Origin: Gammaproteobacteria bacterium RIFCSPHIGHO2_12_FULL_37_14
Lineage (GTDB): Bacteria > Pseudomonadota > Gammaproteobacteria > DSM-16500
Direction of reading: 5' to 3'
Length of the DNA stretch: 11,129 bases
NCBI GenBank assembly: GCA_001801485.1
Contig: MGXV01000041.1
Location: forward strand, 1-11,129
Under the pieces are notes generated by a model. It was not told the origin of the DNA and ran no database searches. It worked only from the letters and a program-made list of their open reading frames with translations. Positions 1 to 7,270 of the stretch are shown here, piece by piece. Every line of letters begins with the position of its first letter. The first letter of the stretch is position 1. A program made the translations under genes and the position numbers.

Positions 1-1
1 T

Positions 2-187
2 TGCTATGATATGAATGCATCTATATATATATGGCGTCGCGACGCATTGTTTCAAAATCAACGTGTATTAACCGATAAAACAATGACATACTTTATGCCA
101 GAAGATCGATCAATTGACATAGACACGGAATTTGATTTAAAAATAGTAAGATTTTTAGCTGCAAGCAGAATGGATATGCAAGAGTGA
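2..187 (+). CDS. Acylneuraminate cytidylyltransferase (NeuA/LegF-like), C-terminal part
   Basis: This is the last 61 codons of a gene that begins before the window; it ends at TGA 185-187. The reading frame contains YDMNASIYIWRRDAL and, further on, MPEDRSIDIDTEFDLKIV. These resemble the end of CMP-sialic/legionaminic/pseudaminic acid synthetases, where a [NG]xxIYIW strand is followed by the conserved E-RS-DID-E-D segment that contributes to the sugar site and dimer contact. Such enzymes join CTP to a nonulosonic acid to give the CMP-sugar used by glycosyltransferases. The stop overlaps the GTG start of the next gene by 4 nt (GTGA), so the two are probably translated together. The exact sugar cannot be read from this fragment. 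Family assignment is from remembered motifs, not a search. Confidence 0.75.
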   Translation, partial: CYDMNASIYIWRRDALFQNQRVLTDKTMTYFMPEDRSIDIDTEFDLKIVRFLAASRMDMQE

Positions 188-1005
188 GTATTTATCAGCA
201 GATGTTTAATTTGCACGGAAGAGTCGCTGTTGTGACAGGTGCTGCGGGTATTTTGGGCGCTGAATTGTGTGTTGCGCTAGGTGAGTTGGGTGTAAACATT
301 GCTTGCTTGGATAGTCACGAAGATAATTTATCATCACTTGAAAAAAAATTAAGTAATAAATGTAATGCAAATAAATTTTTAACGATATCGTGTGATGTTT
401 CAAATCCTGATTCCGTTAGTAAAACAATAAAGCACGTTTTAAAGCATTTTTCTCACATTGATATTTTATTCAATAATGCAGCAACAAAATCAAAAGACCC
501 GCCTAATTTTTTCAAATCTTTTTCAGATTATCCGATTGATCTTTGGCGCGAAATTATGGCGGTTAATTTAGATGGCATGTTTTTAATGGCACAGGCTGTT
601 GGTAAACATATGCTTTCAAGAAAATATGGCAGTATCATACAAACCGCATCGCTATATAGTCTCATAGGACCAGATCAACGTATTTATGAGGGATCTCATT
701 ATTTAGGAGGCGAAATCAATACTCCTGCTGTGTATACCACATCAAAGGCTGGCGTAATTGGCCTAACAAAACATTTGGCGACATTATGGGGACCGCACAA
801 TATTCGTGTGAATGCCATTTGTCCTGGCGGTGTTAGCAGCGGACAAAATGGCGTGTTTCAAGAAAAATATTCGGCACGCGTGCCAATGGGAAGAATGGCT
901 GAACAAAAAGATATCATTGGACCAATGTTATTTTTGGCTAGCGACGCTTCTCAGTATGTAACAGGACAAGTGTTGTACGCAGATGGTGGGCTATCAGCAT
1001 GGTAG
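184..1005 (+). CDS. SDR-family oxidoreductase of a surface-sugar cluster
   Basis: A 273-residue classical short-chain dehydrogenase/reductase, normal in length. The Rossmann motif TGAAGILG lies at residues 18-25, NNAA at 97-100, and the catalytic set is N128, S156, Y184 and K188 (YTTSK). PGG at 214-216 and the C-terminal GQVLYADGG segment are typical of the family. It should oxidise or reduce a hydroxyl/keto group of a sugar or sugar precursor with NAD(P)(H) in the cytoplasm. PtmA-type SDRs sit beside cytidylyltransferases in legionaminic acid clusters, which fits the upstream neighbour, but the substrate is not visible in the sequence. The GTG start at 184 overlaps the upstream stop by 4 nt. 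ATG 202 is an alternative and would still keep the whole Rossmann fold. The stop overlaps the next start by 7 nt. Confidence 0.88.
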   Translation: MSIYQQMFNLHGRVAVVTGAAGILGAELCVALGELGVNIACLDSHEDNLSSLEKKLSNKCNANKFLTISCDVSNPDSVSKTIKHVLKHFSHIDILFNNAATKSKDPPNFFKSFSDYPIDLWREIMAVNLDGMFLMAQAVGKHMLSRKYGSIIQTASLYSLIGPDQRIYEGSHYLGGEINTPAVYTTSKAGVIGLTKHLATLWGPHNIRVNAICPGGVSSGQNGVFQEKYSARVPMGRMAEQKDIIGPMLFLASDASQYVTGQVLYADGGLSAW

Positions 1006-2282
1006 AGCATCATTCAGCTATCCGAGGAGGATACCCAAGGCGCATTATCAGAAAATGTATCCGAATATTTATTTTTTCTTCTTCGTTGCCAATTTCATTA
1101 ATATTAATTTTCTTATTTCCACTCTATAAAATAAAATGGTTTCACCTGCACTCTGATCGCATTGGCCACTACGCGATGAACACAGAATTGCTGTTGTGTT
1201 ATTTAAAGAGTATTCAAACACAACAGAAAAGAACAGCGGTTATTTTTTATCTGTCGGAAGCACCAATTTGTAATAGTCAGCTTCATCTCATGTGGAAAAG
1301 GATCATTTTTATTTTTCCATTTGCAGCGCTCGCTGATTACATTGATAGAGCAATGACATTTATGCTTGGAAAATATTACAAAAATGAAGAAATCCTTGAA
1401 TTGGCTTATTCCGATCGACACGAAAGCCTTAAGAAATATCCACCAAATTTATCTTTTACTCAAGATGAAAAAATACAAGGTGAGAACTTATTGCAGAAAC
1501 TAGGTGTGTCAAAGCAATCCAAATGGGTATGTATTTTGGCAAGAGATTCTGAATACTTAGACCAACATTTACCAGGAATGAATTGGGCTTATCACAAATT
1601 TCGAGATTGCAATATCGATAACTTCAAAAAAACCGCGTTGTTTCTAGCAAACAATGGTTATTATGTGATTCGTATGGGTAAGTCAGTCAAAAAACCATTT
1701 TTTGTTAATCATCCAAATGTTATTGATTATGCAAATCATTCTCTGCAATCTGATTTTTTAGATATCTATCTATCAGCACATTGCGAATTTTTTATTTCAA
1801 CAGCAACGGGTCTTGATGCAGTGCCTAAAATTTTTAGACGACCTGTATTGTTAGTTAACATAGCGCCAATTAAGACACAACTGGAATATTTTTATCCCAA
1901 TGAATTATTTATATTTAAAAAATTTTATGATCAGAACCAACAACGATATCTTTCCTTGCAAGAAGTTGATTGCGAATTAAACAGCTGTCATGATGTGCAA
2001 TACGAAGCAAATAAGCGAAACTGGACAATTATCGATAACACTGAAGATGAAATTCTAGAGGTAACTAAGGAGATGCTCTGCTTAATTAACAATGAAAAAG
2101 ATAAGGGCAATATAAATGCCATTCAGGCGATGTTATCAAAGCCATATTTGTTTGCAGGAATCATGGATAGAGAATTGTTAAGAAAATACCCTGATAAATT
2201 TTATGTTAGAATCGGGACACATTTTATGGGAAATAACGCCTTTCTATTTCAAGGTATCAAGGACGAAAATGAATTTGCTTGA
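999..2282 (+). CDS. Putative membrane-anchored glycosyltransferase, TIGR04372-like
   Basis: A 427-residue protein. A basic N-terminus (RRIIRKC) is followed by one hydrophobic segment at about residues 22-43, which suggests an inner-membrane anchor with the rest in the cytoplasm. The motif DRIGHYAMNTE at 53-63 and a later region with CILARDSEYL, then an RMGKSVKK strand and STATGLDAVP, resemble the TIGR04372 family of putative glycosyltransferases found in sialic/legionaminic-type polysaccharide clusters. I rely on memory of that family. The ATG at 999 overlaps the SDR stop (TAG 1003-1005) by 7 nt, and the gene ends 14 nt inside the following gene, so it is an internal member of the operon. The likely job is transfer of the activated sugar made by its neighbours. 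Donor and acceptor are unknown. Confidence 0.7.
   Translation: MVEHHSAIRGGYPRRIIRKCIRIFIFSSSLPISLILIFLFPLYKIKWFHLHSDRIGHYAMNTELLLCYLKSIQTQQKRTAVIFYLSEAPICNSQLHLMWKRIIFIFPFAALADYIDRAMTFMLGKYYKNEEILELAYSDRHESLKKYPPNLSFTQDEKIQGENLLQKLGVSKQSKWVCILARDSEYLDQHLPGMNWAYHKFRDCNIDNFKKTALFLANNGYYVIRMGKSVKKPFFVNHPNVIDYANHSLQSDFLDIYLSAHCEFFISTATGLDAVPKIFRRPVLLVNIAPIKTQLEYFYPNELFIFKKFYDQNQQRYLSLQEVDCELNSCHDVQYEANKRNWTIIDNTEDEILEVTKEMLCLINNEKDKGNINAIQAMLSKPYLFAGIMDRELLRKYPDKFYVRIGTHFMGNNAFLFQGIKDENEFA
2259..2264 (+). promoter_or_regulatory. Ribosome binding site deciding the start of the bifunctional kinase
   Basis: AAGGAC lies 4 nt upstream of ATG 2269, inside the end of the upstream glycosyltransferase gene. 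No comparable site is evident before ATG 2203, so 2269 is preferred. Confidence 0.6.
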
Positions 2283-3798
2283 AATTTCTATTAAAAATAA
2301 AATCATTGATTTTTCTGACTTAAAAAACTGTATCAATCCGGGAGAAGTGGTTGTTCAGTCGCATGGTGTATTTGATCTTTTGCACATTGGTCACATAAAA
2401 CATTTTCAAGCTGCTAAATCACACGGTGATGTGTTGGTTGTCACTGTCACACCAGACCGATTTGTCAACAAAGGACCTGGCAGGCCGAGGTTTACTGAAA
2501 AATTAAGAGCAGAAGCCATTGCAGCACTAGAATGTGTTAACTTCGTTATCATTAATCGATGGCCAACAGCTGTAGAAGCGATTGGGATGATTAAACCGGC
2601 GTTTTATGCGAAGGGTGATGAATATCAAAATGATGGCAATGATATTACTGGAAAAATAAGCGAGGAAAAAGAATCGATTCAAAATGTAGGTGGAAAGGTT
2701 ATTTTTACACATGAACCAACCTTTAGCTCATCATCGCTCTTGAATGAATTTTATTCTCCGTTTTTAAAGGAAGTGACAGATTATTTAAATGTATTCAGAA
2801 GAAAATATTCTTTTCAAGATATTTATCAGTATTTTGAAAAAGCAAAAACATTAAAAATATTATTAGTTGGCGAAACAATTATTGATGATTATCGATTTAC
2901 GGATGTGATTGGGAAGGCCGGAAAGGAGCCCACACTCGTTGCAAAATACAAATATCGTGAAATTTATCTGGGTGGTATATTGGCGATTGCCAATCATTTG
3001 TCTGATTTTTGCAAAGAAGTTAATTGCCTAACTTATTTAGGAGAAAATGCAGAATATAACGATGTCATAAATAACAATCTAAAAAAGAATGTGACAGTAA
3101 CACCAATATATAAGAAAAACTCACCAACGATTGTTAAAAGAAGATATCTTGACGAATACTTAAAACAAAAATTATTTGAAGAATATGAAATTAGCGATGA
3201 TTTTTTAGAGAATGATCAGCGTGATGAGTTCATGGGGCATCTTGATCGTTTATTAAAGGATTATGATTTGGTTATTACGGCCGATTATGGGCATGGATTA
3301 TTAGACGATAAATCTATAGGATATTTGACAAAAAACGCAAAATTTTTAGCTGTTAATACTCAAGCGAATGCAGGTAATAATGGATTTAATTTTATTTCAA
3401 AATATGATCGTGCGGATTATGTGGTTATTGCTTCGCGAGAGTTGCAATTAAATTTTAGGCAAAAACATTTAAGTCTGCACGAACAAATGAAACGGCTCAT
3501 GCAAGAGCATGATTACCAGTGTGCCATGGTTACGAGCGGAAAAAGTGGTGCAGATATTTGTAAGAAGGGTGAAACTATAGTTAATGTTCCTGCATTTACA
3601 ACAAACATAGTTGATCGTATTGGTGCCGGAGACGCCGTTTTATCGATTTCTAGTTTATTTGCGTATCAAAATTCACCGTCAGATCTCATCGCTTTTATCG
3701 GAAATATTGCAGGTACTCAGGCAGTTAATATTATGGGAAACAAAAATGCGATTGCTCGCGTAGGATTTTTGAAAAATATTCAGCATTTGCTAAAATAA
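2269..3798 (+). CDS. Bifunctional nucleotidyltransferase-PfkB sugar kinase, HldE-like with reversed domains
   Basis: A 509-residue protein with two domains. Residues about 27-160 form a cytidylyltransferase fold with GVFDLLHIGH at 33-42 (the HxGH nucleotide-binding motif) and TPDRFVNKGPGR after it. Residues about 196-509 form a PfkB/ribokinase-type kinase, with the sugar-site glycines in YLGGILAIANHL (G235, G236) and the anion-hole/catalytic motif DRIGAGDAV, with catalytic Asp at 455. E. coli HldE makes ADP-heptose with the kinase first and the transferase second; here the order is reversed. The expected chemistry is phosphorylation of a sugar (phosphate) and activation with a nucleotide, but the substrate and nucleotide are inferred. 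I chose ATG 2269 because AAGGAC lies 4 nt before it. An in-frame ATG at 2203 would add 22 non-conserved residues and overlap the upstream gene by 80 nt. Confidence 0.85.
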   Translation: MNLLEISIKNKIIDFSDLKNCINPGEVVVQSHGVFDLLHIGHIKHFQAAKSHGDVLVVTVTPDRFVNKGPGRPRFTEKLRAEAIAALECVNFVIINRWPTAVEAIGMIKPAFYAKGDEYQNDGNDITGKISEEKESIQNVGGKVIFTHEPTFSSSSLLNEFYSPFLKEVTDYLNVFRRKYSFQDIYQYFEKAKTLKILLVGETIIDDYRFTDVIGKAGKEPTLVAKYKYREIYLGGILAIANHLSDFCKEVNCLTYLGENAEYNDVINNNLKKNVTVTPIYKKNSPTIVKRRYLDEYLKQKLFEEYEISDDFLENDQRDEFMGHLDRLLKDYDLVITADYGHGLLDDKSIGYLTKNAKFLAVNTQANAGNNGFNFISKYDRADYVVIASRELQLNFRQKHLSLHEQMKRLMQEHDYQCAMVTSGKSGADICKKGETIVNVPAFTTNIVDRIGAGDAVLSISSLFAYQNSPSDLIAFIGNIAGTQAVNIMGNKNAIARVGFLKNIQHLLK

Positions 3799-3808
3799 AT
3801 ACATCCTG

Positions 3809-3854
3809 TGTGTGAGTAGACCAACCGAATTGCTCCGGTGGGTCTACTCACACA
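3809..3854. terminator. Strong hairpin after the glycan operon, possible terminator
   Basis: TGTGTGAGTAGACC (3809-3822) is the exact reverse complement of 3841-3854. After one mismatch (A3823/G3840) the stem continues for four more pairs (3824-3827 with 3836-3839), leaving an 8-nt loop. It lies 10 nt after the kinase stop. On the + strand a short T run (3863-3866) follows only after 8 nt, so it is not a textbook intrinsic terminator. On the - strand the downstream side is T-rich (GGATGTATTTATTTT). It most likely ends or protects the operon transcript, but a repeat-family element is also possible. Confidence 0.5.
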
Positions 3855-3858
3855 TAGA

Positions 3859-4078
3859 GTGCTTTTCCCACTCAAACCTTGGTTCGATTCGCTATGAGAT
3901 ACAGCAGGTTTTTATGAGCAATTATTGACGGATGAGTTTCTTTCATCGGGTGTGTACCATCAATTTTTAACAGAACATGAAGATTTCTTTAATGCGCCTG
4001 TTGCACAGATGAAAATGAAATAATTCGCGATATGAGACCATCTGAAGTAAGGTTCTATGATCACTGCTATCCTAAGTG
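3859..4078 (+). pseudogene. Degraded C-terminal remnant of an unidentified protein
   Basis: A coding-like stretch with no intact ORF. From GTG 3859 the frame reads VLFPLKPWFDSL, then TGA (3895-3897), then DTAGFYEQLLTDEFLSSGVY and on to HEDFFNAP, ending at TAA 4020-4022. Near 4013 an open continuation appears in another frame (DENEIIRDMRPSEVRFYDHC, then stop at 4076-4078). One nonsense change (TGA, perhaps from TGG) plus one frameshift would join these into a single protein end. The composition (aromatic and acidic residues, normal codons) looks like real protein, but I cannot name the family. It lies between the glycan operon and the convergent membrane-protein gene and overlaps the last codons of the latter, so it is probably the residue of a former cluster gene. 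Confidence 0.4.
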
Positions 4079-4428
4079 AAGGTAGCAACAAAGCCTATGG
4101 CTCCAAAAATAAGACCAATGAGGGCGCCTCTTGTTGGAAGTTGCTGAAACACTATATATCCAATCAAAGGTTCCATAATCAATATAGAAGTAATAGACAT
4201 CGCACTGACAATCCAAATATTTCTATAAGATTTATAGCCAATCATGTATCCAGCAATCAACAAACAACCTGCCATAGCAATAAGCAAACAAGCTTTGATA
4301 TAAATTGAAGATGAACTTTCTAATGCAATCTGATGCGATTTTGCTGCCACCATTTCTGAATATACTGAAAAAGCTTCTCCAAAAAACAAGAAAAGAATTG
4401 TAACAACCTTGAGTGTCATCGCGTTCAT
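4072..4428 (-). CDS. Small four-helix membrane protein, DMT/EamA-like half-module
   Basis: A 118-residue, strongly hydrophobic protein with four predicted membrane helices at about 6-24, 43-64, 71-94 and 100-118. This length and topology match small multidrug resistance and other single-module members of the drug/metabolite transporter superfamily, which work as dimers in the inner membrane. The segment EPLIGYIVFQQLP followed by GALIGLIFGAIGF resembles the end of an EamA repeat (EP-hydrophobic-xE-x-GA-hydrophobic). Helix 1 has acidic E18 (FFGEAF), broadly like the membrane Glu of EmrE, though at a different position. The transported compound is unknown. ATG 4426-4428 is preceded by a weak AGTGGAT site. 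It lies 36 nt downstream of the di-iron gene and is probably the last gene of that operon. Confidence 0.6.
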   Translation of the reverse strand: MNAMTLKVVTILFLFFGEAFSVYSEMVAAKSHQIALESSSSIYIKACLLIAMAGCLLIAGYMIGYKSYRNIWIVSAMSITSILIMEPLIGYIVFQQLPTRGALIGLIFGAIGFVATFT

Positions 4429-4464
4429 AATTGTTCATCCACTTTTTAAAAATTAGCTATTTAA

Positions 4465-5208
4465 CTACATTACCAGGCTTTTGTCATTCATTATTTTTTG
4501 TAATACCGTATTAATACACCGCCCAGCTAATTCTTCCTGTGTAAGTAAAAAATGAGGACATTCGTGGTCAAAAAGAAAGGTGGCTTGATACGGCTTTCTT
4601 TGTTGTTCTATTTCAGCAATTTTCAACAATATTTCTCTTGTTTCATGAAGACGATGAAGATATTTAAAACGAATTAATCTTACTAGGTTTCCAAAGTGCA
4701 GCGCTTCGTCTGAGAGGACATTTCTAATCCAAGTAACAAACTCTAACAATCCAAACTCATGATAAAATAAATCTTTTTTGTATGTCATGACGGAAGCAAA
4801 TTCATCATAAGCAAATAACACACACAACTTAAACTCATCCTCAAGAAACTCTCTCATTTCTGAAAAATCGGCCGTTCGAGCCTGAAGCTCTTGCTTAATA
4901 AATTCATCGTTAACATCATATAATAATTTATAAAGTTCATAAAATCCTGCTGCATGATTTTGCTCATCCGCATACCACATTTCTAAAAAATTTAAAAAAT
5001 CTTCTGAATAATGCGAACGGCTTGCGTGCAATTCGCGATAAAGATGAATAGCATCATATTCAGCACATAAATCATACCAAAAAAATTCTTTTAATTCATT
5101 TTTCATTTGCTCAGAAATTGTAAACGGTTTGTTTTTAATACTTTCAAATAGAGCTTTTGCACTCCATGTATTTCGTCTCTGGACAAAAAATTTTTTTTCT
5201 TGTTGCAT
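4465..5208 (-). CDS. Ferritin-like di-iron protein, intact copy
   Basis: A 247-residue, mostly helical protein carrying the complete ligand pattern of ferritin-like carboxylate di-iron enzymes: E50, E82xxH85 (DEQNH), E136 (YDEF) and E168xxH171 (DEALH). This pattern is shared by acyl-ACP desaturases, AurF-type N-oxygenases, ribonucleotide reductase R2 and rubrerythrin-like proteins, so the fold and metal site are well supported while the reaction is not. A conserved C-terminal patch FLFDHECPHFLLT (211-223) is shared with the neighbouring paralogue (FVLDHACPEFPLS) and may mark this subfamily. No signal peptide is seen, so it is probably cytoplasmic. The ATG follows TAGGAG at a spacing of 6 nt; that site overlaps the stop of the upstream paralogue, leaving a 9-nt gap and implying co-translation. 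I do not recognise the exact family. Confidence 0.75.
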   Translation of the reverse strand: MQQEKKFFVQRRNTWSAKALFESIKNKPFTISEQMKNELKEFFWYDLCAEYDAIHLYRELHASRSHYSEDFLNFLEMWYADEQNHAAGFYELYKLLYDVNDEFIKQELQARTADFSEMREFLEDEFKLCVLFAYDEFASVMTYKKDLFYHEFGLLEFVTWIRNVLSDEALHFGNLVRLIRFKYLHRLHETREILLKIAEIEQQRKPYQATFLFDHECPHFLLTQEELAGRCINTVLQKIMNDKSLVM

Positions 5209-5217
5209 TGATAACTC

Positions 5218-5952
5218 CTAATCAATTTTGCGCAAAATAATTTTTTCACACAACATCATGATATTACTTTTGCTTAATGGAAATTCTGGGCAAGCATGAT
5301 CCAATACAAAAGTACCGTAGTAATCATCCATGGCATCATCCACTTGAATAATTTTATTAAGTAAGGACTCAGCCAATGCTCGTTTGCCAGAAAATTGGTC
5401 TTTTACAATAGATATAATTCCAAAATAATGCTTTGCTTCATCATATTTCAAACGCCTGATAAACTCACTAAACATAGTGCTGCCTAGTTTGTCGTAAAAA
5501 TCAATGCTTTGGTGATAAACATGGGTAGTAATCAATTCATCATAAGCCAATAAAAGACAGGTACTCGGCAGATCACTAAAAAATTCGTCTATCATTGAAA
5601 AATTTGTTTGGCGACTTACAAGTCGTTGAGAAATAGAATCTTGCGATTCATGATAAATATGATGGTAGAGAATTTGAAATGCATGCGCATGATTAATTTC
5701 ATCCGATAACCACTCAGATAAAAAATCATTTAACACTTTTGGTTTGTAGTAATTTTTAGTTTGGAAATATGAAAAAAAATGTCGAGCATCATATTCTGTT
5801 CAAATACTATGCCAAAATAGTGATTCGAGTTGATTTTTTTCTTGATCACTTAATTGGATTTTAATTTTATCAATATCGCGAAATAAATCCTTAGCTTTCC
5901 ATTTCTCTGAAAGTTGCTTCCTATTAAATGCTGATTCTATCCTGTTTTGCAT
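5218..5952 (-). pseudogene. Second ferritin-like di-iron gene, interrupted by one in-frame TGA
   Basis: From ATG 5952 (preceded by GAAGGA, spacing about 8 nt) to TAG 5218 the frame holds 244 codons, against 247 residues in the adjacent paralogue. The only interruption is TGA at 5800-5802 (codon 51). The flanking residues align directly: LFWHSI-stop-TEYDA here against FFWYDLCAEYDA in the paralogue, so the TGA falls on Cys48 of the intact copy. All six ligands persist (E53, E85xxH88, E139, E172xxH175), and no other stop or frameshift is present. Internal initiation at GTG 5736 would give a 172-residue product lacking the first ligand helix. The simplest reading is a recent nonsense mutation (TGT/TGC/TGG/CGA to TGA). 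Readthrough or selenocysteine insertion is possible but unsupported. It lies 11 nt after the upstream gene's stop. Confidence 0.75.
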
Positions 5953-5963
5953 ATTGTTTTCCT

Positions 5964-6941
5964 TCATCTACGATTACATAATCTGGTCTCCACAAACTTT
6001 TCAACTTCATCAAAAGCACTAACGGTTTCAGTTAAAGCTTCACCAACTGAAGCAACTGTAGCGAAAGCTGCCGCTGTTCCTATCTGCCATTTACTGGGTC
6101 GAGTCTGACGGAAATATTCTTGAAAACTGCTAATAAAGGTAAAGTGAGTCAATGAGAAATTTGCACAAAATGTCGGGATCGCAATAAAAATAGAATTAAA
6201 TGCAACCAATAGTGCGAATTGTGGTTTGGATAATAAATATTCGCTTATATAATTATATTCATGTGGGTCAATGAAACGTTTATCTTGAAGATAGCAAATA
6301 AGCTTTTTCGCGTTTTTTTTAAATTCTCTTCCCTGAAATGTATAATTTTGCAGTGCCATATCACTAAAAAGAAGAGTTGATAATACCACGCTTGTTAAAA
6401 TTGGAGATTCGATTTTTAAAAGCAAAATAAATAATGAAAGAGTTTGCAAGACACTGTAATTCATTGCTCCAATGAGAGCCAAAGGCATGATAAGACTTTG
6501 CTCTTTTTCAGCGATTTTAATAGTAAGATAATTAAAATATTCTCTAATTTTATTCGGAATCCAAGAAGAATGAATCGAGTGATTTTCACTCAACCATTCT
6601 AAAGTCGCAGCGCCTTCTGTTCCTAAACTATAATAAGCACTGATCACGCCACAAATTGAACTTGATGTTTTTACAAAATAACTATCCTCATCCAAATCAA
6701 ATAGTTTTTGGTCAGATAACAATTGTTGCATTTGAAAATAGGCGAGGAGAAATTTTGCTGTTGGCACAATACCCAAGGAAACATATAACGTAAAGATAGA
6801 GACATTGCGATAGGATTTTTTTATTCTAGATGTACAACTATTGGTTGGCGAAACTATTTCCAAATCTTTATCATCAATTAGGGCATTATTGATAGTAAGT
6901 TCTCCTTCTTGTTGATAATTGTTAATTTTTTTTCTATCCAA
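5964..6941 (-). CDS. Multi-helix membrane protein of unknown function
   Basis: A 325-residue open frame with about six hydrophobic segments, near 46-68, 92-106, 150-175, 178-198, 240-262 and 286-306, so it is an inner-membrane protein. The motif GREFKKNAKKL (204-214) matches GTELKENAKRL in the preceding small ORF, and RPSK plus a hydrophobic helix at 281-306 resembles LPSK plus helix in that ORF. This implies shared or duplicated modules. No known family was recognised. The start is doubtful: the first possible codon is TTG 6941 with a poor RBS. A good AAGGAG (6902-6907) is followed 8 nt later only by ATC (6891-6893), and there is no ATG near it. The frame overlaps the upstream ORF by 64 nt in the -1 register, so the protein may be the second half of a frameshifted fusion of about 410 residues. 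Confidence 0.55.
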   Translation of the reverse strand: MDRKKINNYQQEGELTINNALIDDKDLEIVSPTNSCTSRIKKSYRNVSIFTLYVSLGIVPTAKFLLAYFQMQQLLSDQKLFDLDEDSYFVKTSSSICGVISAYYSLGTEGAATLEWLSENHSIHSSWIPNKIREYFNYLTIKIAEKEQSLIMPLALIGAMNYSVLQTLSLFILLLKIESPILTSVVLSTLLFSDMALQNYTFQGREFKKNAKKLICYLQDKRFIDPHEYNYISEYLLSKPQFALLVAFNSIFIAIPTFCANFSLTHFTFISSFQEYFRQTRPSKWQIGTAAAFATVASVGEALTETVSAFDEVEKFVETRLCNRR

Positions 6942-7195
6942 GTTGCTAATCTTTTTGCATTTTCTTTAAGTTCTGTCCCTTCAAGCAACAAATCAGATTG
7001 GATGCCAGCCATTAATCCGATAAAAAATGGCATGTAGGGGATGATGATTTCTGGTAATAATTCAGTTTCTGAAGAAGAAAACAAAATTTCGAGAGTGGTT
7101 TCAATACAAACAGCGACAGCAAGAGTTTCTGCTGCGATTTTTAGCATCTTTTTTTTGCTAGGTAAAGTAAAAAAATTGCACGCTAAACCAAACAT
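6878..7195 (-). CDS. Small membrane protein, or N-terminal part of a frameshifted gene
   Basis: A 105-residue ORF with two hydrophobic helices (about 18-40 and 49-67) followed by an amphipathic, lysine-rich tail GTELKENAKRLATWIEKK (73-90). The tail motif recurs in the next gene. Its family is not recognised. The start ATG 7193-7195 has AAGG upstream at a rather long distance (about 10 nt); ATG at codon 17 is an alternative. It is the first gene after the 7286-7314 promoter. Its last 15 codons, after the A-run at 6926-6933, are out of register with the continuing downstream frame, so the true product may be either this short protein or the start of a fusion. Confidence 0.5.
   Translation of the reverse strand: MFGLACNFFTLPSKKKMLKIAAETLAVAVCIETTLEILFSSSETELLPEIIIPYMPFFIGLMAGIQSDLLLEGTELKENAKRLATWIEKKLTIINKKENLLSIMP
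6926..6933 (-). other. Run of eight A at a -1 frame overlap, possible frameshift site
   Basis: On the - strand the upstream ORF reads GAA AAA AAA TTA here, which contains the heptamer A AAA AAA in the register used by -1 slippage sites. Slipping back one base after AAA AAA leads directly into the downstream frame (ATT AAC AAT TAT), joining residues 1-90 of the first ORF to residue 6 onward of the second, 410 residues in total. A one-base indel in the homopolymer, or transcriptional slippage, would look the same. Confidence 0.4.
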
Positions 7196-7270
7196 CCTGT
7201 TTTGCCTTTTATAATATATTTCGTCGCAAGTGGAAATTATAAATTCTCAATTTGAATTACGATGAGTCGA

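Noticed and set aside
2203..2268. Upstream ATG 2203 as start of the bifunctional kinase
   Set aside because: It would overlap the preceding gene by 80 nt, adds residues unlike the family's N-terminus, and lacks an evident RBS; ATG 2269 has AAGGAC 4 nt before it.
4057..4308. 83-codon + strand open frame
   Set aside because: It is antisense to the four-helix membrane protein, has a low-complexity polar composition (many Asn, Ser, His, Gln), and shows no recognisable motif.
4232..4438. 68-codon - strand open frame
   Set aside because: It is an alternative frame of the membrane protein gene, out of register with the helix pattern of the 118-residue product.
5800..5802. TGA read as tryptophan (alternative genetic code)
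   Set aside because: Genes at 2-187 and 999-2282 use TGA as their natural stop, and TGG codons are common, so code 4 is not supported.
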